A stretch of 64,000 bases of DNA from Apus apus (lineage: Eukaryota > Chordata > Aves > Apodiformes > Apodidae). The notes below the pieces were generated by a model, which did no database searches, was not told the DNA's origin, and saw nothing but the letters and a program-made list of their open reading frames with translations. The DNA lies in contig NC_067312.1 in NCBI RefSeq assembly GCF_020740795.1, positions 43,796,405-43,860,404 of the forward strand, written 5' to 3'. This document shows, in pieces, positions 60,116-64,000 of this stretch (its first letter is position 1; each line of letters opens with the position of its first letter). The position numbers and the translations under genes were made by a program.

Positions 60116-61029
60116 AATGGAAGACACTGGGTTTTCTTGACTACTTGCTGTTGTAAATGAGCTCAGTAGAGGCAGTAGGCTCTTATCACTCCTGAAAAAT
60201 TATGCTTAAAACATTTCAGGTAGAACTCTAAAAAACTGGAACACAGGCAACTGTTTGGAGATATAAATTTATTTGCCTTCATAAATTTGTGTTAAGAAAT
60301 GCCAAAGGTTTAACATATTAAAAGTCATAAAAACAATTAATTTAAAAAATATTTTTAGTCCAGCACAATCTAATTTATGTAATGAAAAAAAGACCTGTTT
60401 TCTGTAAATGCCGTTCCTTTTAGGTGAATTCTGTTATTACATAGTAGCTTGAGTATAACGCTTGAGTATGACATCTCCTCAGGGATTCCATCTCATCCCC
60501 ACCTCATCCTATATTGCCTAAGCTCAACTGAAGCTATATTGACAAGGCTCATATAGTCAGCGAGGGACTAGATGCTGTGGTGATATTAAAACAACAAAGA
60601 AAACTACGAAAGTTTTATATAGTTATAGGACCTATGGTATCTTACGTTTCTGTGCTGTGGCCAGTGGAAGGATTGCCAATTTTAGTACTGCTGTGCCCAA
60701 GATGCCTGAATCCAAAGAACTATGCCATGCCTCCTTTAAGCTTCATGGGCAGAGGGTGCAGGATGAGGGACAAGAAAGATGTCAAAGTTACTCCACATCT
60801 CTATTGCAATAAATACTGATCTTGAAACCATAATTAGAGTTTGATTAATACAGTGATTAAAGATAACACCAAGAACTATCTCTATATACTTAACCGTATT
60901 AGATGTATATTGCAGTGTTCATGGTTTACCAGATTTTCTGAACATCTTGAGAATTTCTTTCACTAGGGGAAGTTTCTACAGGTATGTCAGTGATAAGAGT
61001 AAGATGAGGGAAAATGTGGGCCCAATTCT
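60116..61029. other. Intergenic, nothing recognised
   Basis: AT-rich sequence between two CR1 copies of opposite orientation. A TTATGTAA at 60375-60382 is likely chance. Confidence 0.45.
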
Positions 61030-61956
61030 GAAAAAAAACCAGAGACCTGGCCATGCAGGACATAGAGAAGGCTGAGGTACTCAATGACTACTTTGCCTCA
61101 GTCTTCACCAGCAAGGACTCTGATCACACCATCCAAATTAGAGAAGGCAAAGGCAGGGACTGGTAAAAGAAAGATGTCCCCACTACAGGAGAAGAGCAGG
61201 TTCATGCCAACCCGAAGGACGTGAACGTGCACAAGTCCATGGTACCTGACATGATTAATCTGCAGCTCCTGAAGGAAATTGCGGATGACGTTGCAAAGCC
61301 TCTGTCCATCATATTTGAAAAGTCTTGGCAGTTTGGCAAAGTTTCCACTGACTGGAAAAGGGGAAACATAACCCCCATTTCAAAAAAGGAAAAAAAAGAA
61401 GACTCAGGGAACTACAGGCCAGTCACTCTCACCTCTGTGCCCGGCATAATGATGGAGCAGATCCTCCTGCAGGCTCTGCTAAGGCAAGTGGAAAACAAAG
61501 GGGTGACTGGTGACAGCCAAATTGGATTCACCAAGAGTAAATCTTGGCTGACTAATTTGGTGGCCTTCTACAATGGGGTAAAGGCATCAGTGGACAAAGA
61601 AAGAGCAACTGATGTCAGCTGTGTGGACCTGTGCAAAGCTTTTTACACTGTCCTGCACAACATTCTGATATTGAAACTGGAGTGATATGGATTCGATGGA
61701 CGGACCACTCACTGGGTAAGGAACAGGCTGGATGGTGGCACTACAAAAGTTGTGATCAGTGGCTCGATGTACAGATGGAGACCTGTGACGAGCAGTGTTC
61801 CCGAACTGCTGCTATTTAACAACTTTGTTGATGACATAGACAGTGGCATTGAGTGCACACTCAGCAAGTTTGCTGACAACACCAAAGTGTGTGGTGAGGT
61901 TGACATGGTGGAGGGAAGGGATGCCATGCAGAGGAACCTTGACAGGCTTGAGAGAT
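61030..61956 (+). mobile_element. CR1 LINE ORF2 (RT region), interrupted by the ERV at 61957
   Basis: The plus-strand frame 61221-61685 reads [20 protein letters not shown], then [20 protein letters not shown] and [18 protein letters not shown]. The next frame (61752 on) reads FNNFVDDIDSGIECTLSKFA, then DNTKVCGEVD, covering RT motifs through the palm. FADD reads FADN. The text stops abruptly at the LTR edge 61957 in mid-ORF, so the remaining CR1 should lie beyond the provirus, outside this window. Confidence 0.93.
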
Positions 61957-62707
61957 TGTCACAGTTTAATACAGGGACCAGCAACTAACTGAATTACAGT
62001 AATGCTCTCTATCCCCTCCCCCTCCCACACAGGTAGGGAAAGGAGGGAGAGAATAAGGAGAGAGGCTTCCAGACTGAAAACCAAACTAGACAGCTTTAAT
62101 TAAATCCTAATTATAAGAGAAAATAGATAAAAATATGTGAAGGAATGTGCAGAAACCCTATTGCCTCCCCCCACTCCCAGCAACTGCCATGGCACTTTGC
62201 CTGAGATCCAGACAAGGCCTGAGAGGGTCCTGGGTTACTCCTAGATATAATGGCAGTGCAAGCAGAAGCTGAGAGAGGAGATATGAGGGTCAGGAATGCA
62301 CGGGCCTAGGAATCAAAGGAGATGGATAGATGGAGTCCTCCTCCATGCTGGCCATGGATAGAAGAGAAGGAAAAACAGAGCTTCACTTCTGTCATCTCTA
62401 AATTTATACTGAGAGGGATATATATGGAATTGAATGATCTGCTAGGCCAATTTTGCCATCTGCCTAGTTCCCTCCTCCCTACAGGAGGGCTGTAGATACA
62501 ACTTATCTACTCCTTCAGTGTCTGAAGCAGCAGATTCAATGAGCACACCAAGGTACCCTTGGACTCTCAGCAGTAACTATAAACATTTGAGTGTTATCAG
62601 CCCACCAGCTGGAAAACTTTCAGCAGTGTGCTGCTTAAAAGAGAGTTCACTGAATTAAAAAAATCAGTAAAAAGAAAATTTGCTTCATCCTGGCTCAAAC
62701 CAGGACA
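61957..62707 (-). mobile_element. 3' LTR of an ERVL-like provirus (minus orientation)
   Basis: 751 bp. On the minus strand it starts TGTCCTGGTTTGAGCC at 62707 and ends in ACTGTGACA at 61957. A TATAAA (plus strand TTTATA, 62403-62408) marks the U3 end. It abuts a polypurine tract (AAGGGGTGGAG on the minus strand, 62708-62718), which shows it is the 3' LTR and gives the orientation. The adjoining host pentamer is GAGAT (61952-61956), the expected target duplication. Confidence 0.95.
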
Positions 62708-62718
62708 CTCCACCCCTT
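62708..62718 (-). other. Polypurine tract of the provirus
   Basis: AAGGGGTGGAG directly precedes the 3' LTR on the minus strand. This is the plus-strand primer of reverse transcription and is diagnostic of a retroviral interior joining its 3' LTR. Confidence 0.88.
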
Positions 62719-62835
62719 ATTCCAGACTATATATATTACACATAGGTTTTATGTTCTATTGATTGCCAAATGAGGGGTTTTACCCCAGAACTAGATTTAC
62801 TTGAGGTACATACTGTACTTTACTATCCTCCATCA
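62719..62835 (-). other. Short region between pol and the polypurine tract; no env
   Basis: Only about 117 bp separate the end of the integrase-derived frame from the PPT. No envelope-like frame or dUTPase can fit, consistent with an ERVL-like, env-less element. Confidence 0.7.
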
Positions 62836-64000
62836 TCACACACCAAATATGTCCAGGTCCTTGAGCAAAAACAACCCCCTGGACAGGTTTGCCTTTACCT
62901 GAAACAGGAAAAACCCAAATACTCTTCCCAACTGATTCCTTTCACACACCACAGGGACTTTATCCCCACCTATTCTATGTAGAAGGTCTGACTGAGCAGG
63001 ACTGGCCTGACTGATGGGTCCCCCGGTGTTAACTAACCTGGTGGCCTGAGCTAAATGTTTGTCCCAGTTTTTGAAAGTTCCACCACCCACGGCCTTCAGG
63101 GTAGCTTTTAACAGACCATTGTACACTTCAACTTTCCCTGAGGCTTGTGCATAGTATATGATATGCTATATCCACTCAATACCATGCTCTTTAGCCCAGT
63201 CAGTCACAAGACTGTTTTTGAAATGAGTTCCATTGTCTGACTCAATTCTTTCTGGAGTACCATGTCTCCTCAAGATTTGCTTCTCAAGGCCTAGGATAGT
63301 ATTCCGGGCTGTGGCATGAGGCACAGGATATGTTTCCAACCATCCTGTACTTGTTTCCACCATTGTAAGCACATAGCGCTTACCCTGGCTGCTCTGAGGC
63401 AGTGTGATGTAGTCAATTTGCCAGGCCTCCCCAAACCTGTACTTTGACCACCGCCCCTCATGCCACAAAGGTTTCAACCATTTAGCCTGCTTAACTGCAG
63501 CGCACGTCTCACAGTCGTGGATCACTTGCGCAATAGTGTCCATGGTTAAGTCCACCCCTCGGTCACGAGCCCATTTGTATGTTGCATCTCTGCCCTGGTG
63601 ACCTGAAGTGTTATGGGCCCATAAAGCCAGAAAGAGCTCACCCTTATGTGCCCAGTCTAAGTCTATTTGGAACACTTGAGCAGCCTCATCTGCTCGTTGG
63701 TTGTGTCGATGTTCCTCAGTGGTTCGACTCAGAGGCACGTGTGCATCTACATGACACACTTCTACCACCAGTTTCTCTACTCGAGCTGCAATGCCTTTCC
63801 ACAGCTCAGCCACCCAGACAGGTTTACCTTTTTGCTGCCAGTTGGTCTGCTACCACTGCTTTAGCCAACCCCACAAGGCATTTGCTGCCATCCAAGAGTC
63901 AGTGTAGAGATAGAGTCTCAGCCACCCCTCTCACTCAGCAATGCCCAAAGCCAGCTGGATGGCCTTTACCTCTGCAAACTGACTTGATTCACCTTCTCCT
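62836..64000 (-). pseudogene. Endogenous retrovirus pol remnant (RNase H end plus integrase), truncated by window edge
   Basis: The minus-strand frame enters from the right edge. It shows RNase H pieces (QFAEVKAIQLAL with the catalytic Glu, YTDSWMAANAL with an Asp). Integrase follows: a zinc domain with H-x4-H (AHNTSGHQG) and C-x2-C (CETC), catalytic Asp in QIDYITLP and Asp in SDNGTHF, and the catalytic Glu in the GKVEVYNG segment. In-frame stops interrupt it at 63931-63933 (TGA), 63850-63852 (TAG) and 63166-63168 (TAG, between the second Asp and the Glu). The C-terminal part (62836-63126) ends early and diverges. The order and the lack of env suit an ERVL-like (class III) avian element. Gag, protease, RT and the 5' LTR would lie beyond 64000. 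It is non-functional as it stands. Confidence 0.92.

Noticed and set aside
61752-61988. Open frame running across the CR1/LTR junction as a possible fusion protein
   Set aside because: The last ten codons are LTR sequence read by chance through the insertion junction at 61957.
1-64000. CRISPR arrays, bacterial operons, phage or plasmid genes
   Set aside because: The sequence is plainly vertebrate: intron-split gene, CR1 LINEs, LTRs and microsatellites, with no regular spacer-repeat arrays.
33636-64000. AUH or other neighbouring gene exons downstream
   Set aside because: Expected from recalled synteny, but no frame resembles an enoyl-CoA hydratase exon and there is no second CpG island.

Overview
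The window is vertebrate nuclear DNA and almost certainly avian. It is AT-rich, gene-poor DNA with one intron-split single-copy gene, a long CpG island, many CR1 LINE fragments (the dominant bird retroposon) and endogenous-retrovirus LTRs. The only intact protein-coding gene I can support is NFIL3 (E4BP4), the bZIP repressor of the circadian clock and of lymphoid development. In chicken this locus is Z-linked, near AUH and ROR2 (recalled knowledge). No exon of either neighbour is recognisable here.

Layout. 1-20.8 kb: 5' flank, mostly unique AT-rich sequence with one CR1 3' end, one solo LTR of an avian ERV family (about 11.89-12.86 kb), a pure (TTA)n tract and a GGAAT-like pentanucleotide tract. 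20.86-23.94 kb: CpG island and NFIL3 promoter, with GC boxes, two inverted CCAAT boxes, four D-box/E4BP4-type sites, two RORE-like sites and candidate first-exon splice donors. About 22.03-31.76 kb: intron 1, nearly free of recognisable mobile elements, holding four perfect ROREs within 1.07 kb (26261-27325). 31.76-33.64 kb: terminal exon with the complete NFIL3 CDS (31949-33325, 458 aa), an upstream ORF and a poly(A) signal. 33.6-64 kb: 3' flank and a repeat landing zone. It holds at least seven CR1 copies, three LTRs of one ERVL-like family (a solo copy with a perfect 5-bp target duplication, a second solo copy, and the 3' LTR of a provirus running off the right edge with a decayed pol), and a degenerate TOPORS-like RING retrocopy.

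How it fits together. NFIL3 is known to bind TTAYRTAA D-boxes as a repressor, and in mammals its gene is driven through REV-ERB/ROR elements. The sequence shows both element types concentrated in its own island and intron. I infer that this is a circadian control region with a possible autoregulatory loop. I found no CRISPR array, operon, rRNA or convincing tRNA gene. Intergenic boundaries and repeat ends are by eye unless an exact junction is stated.
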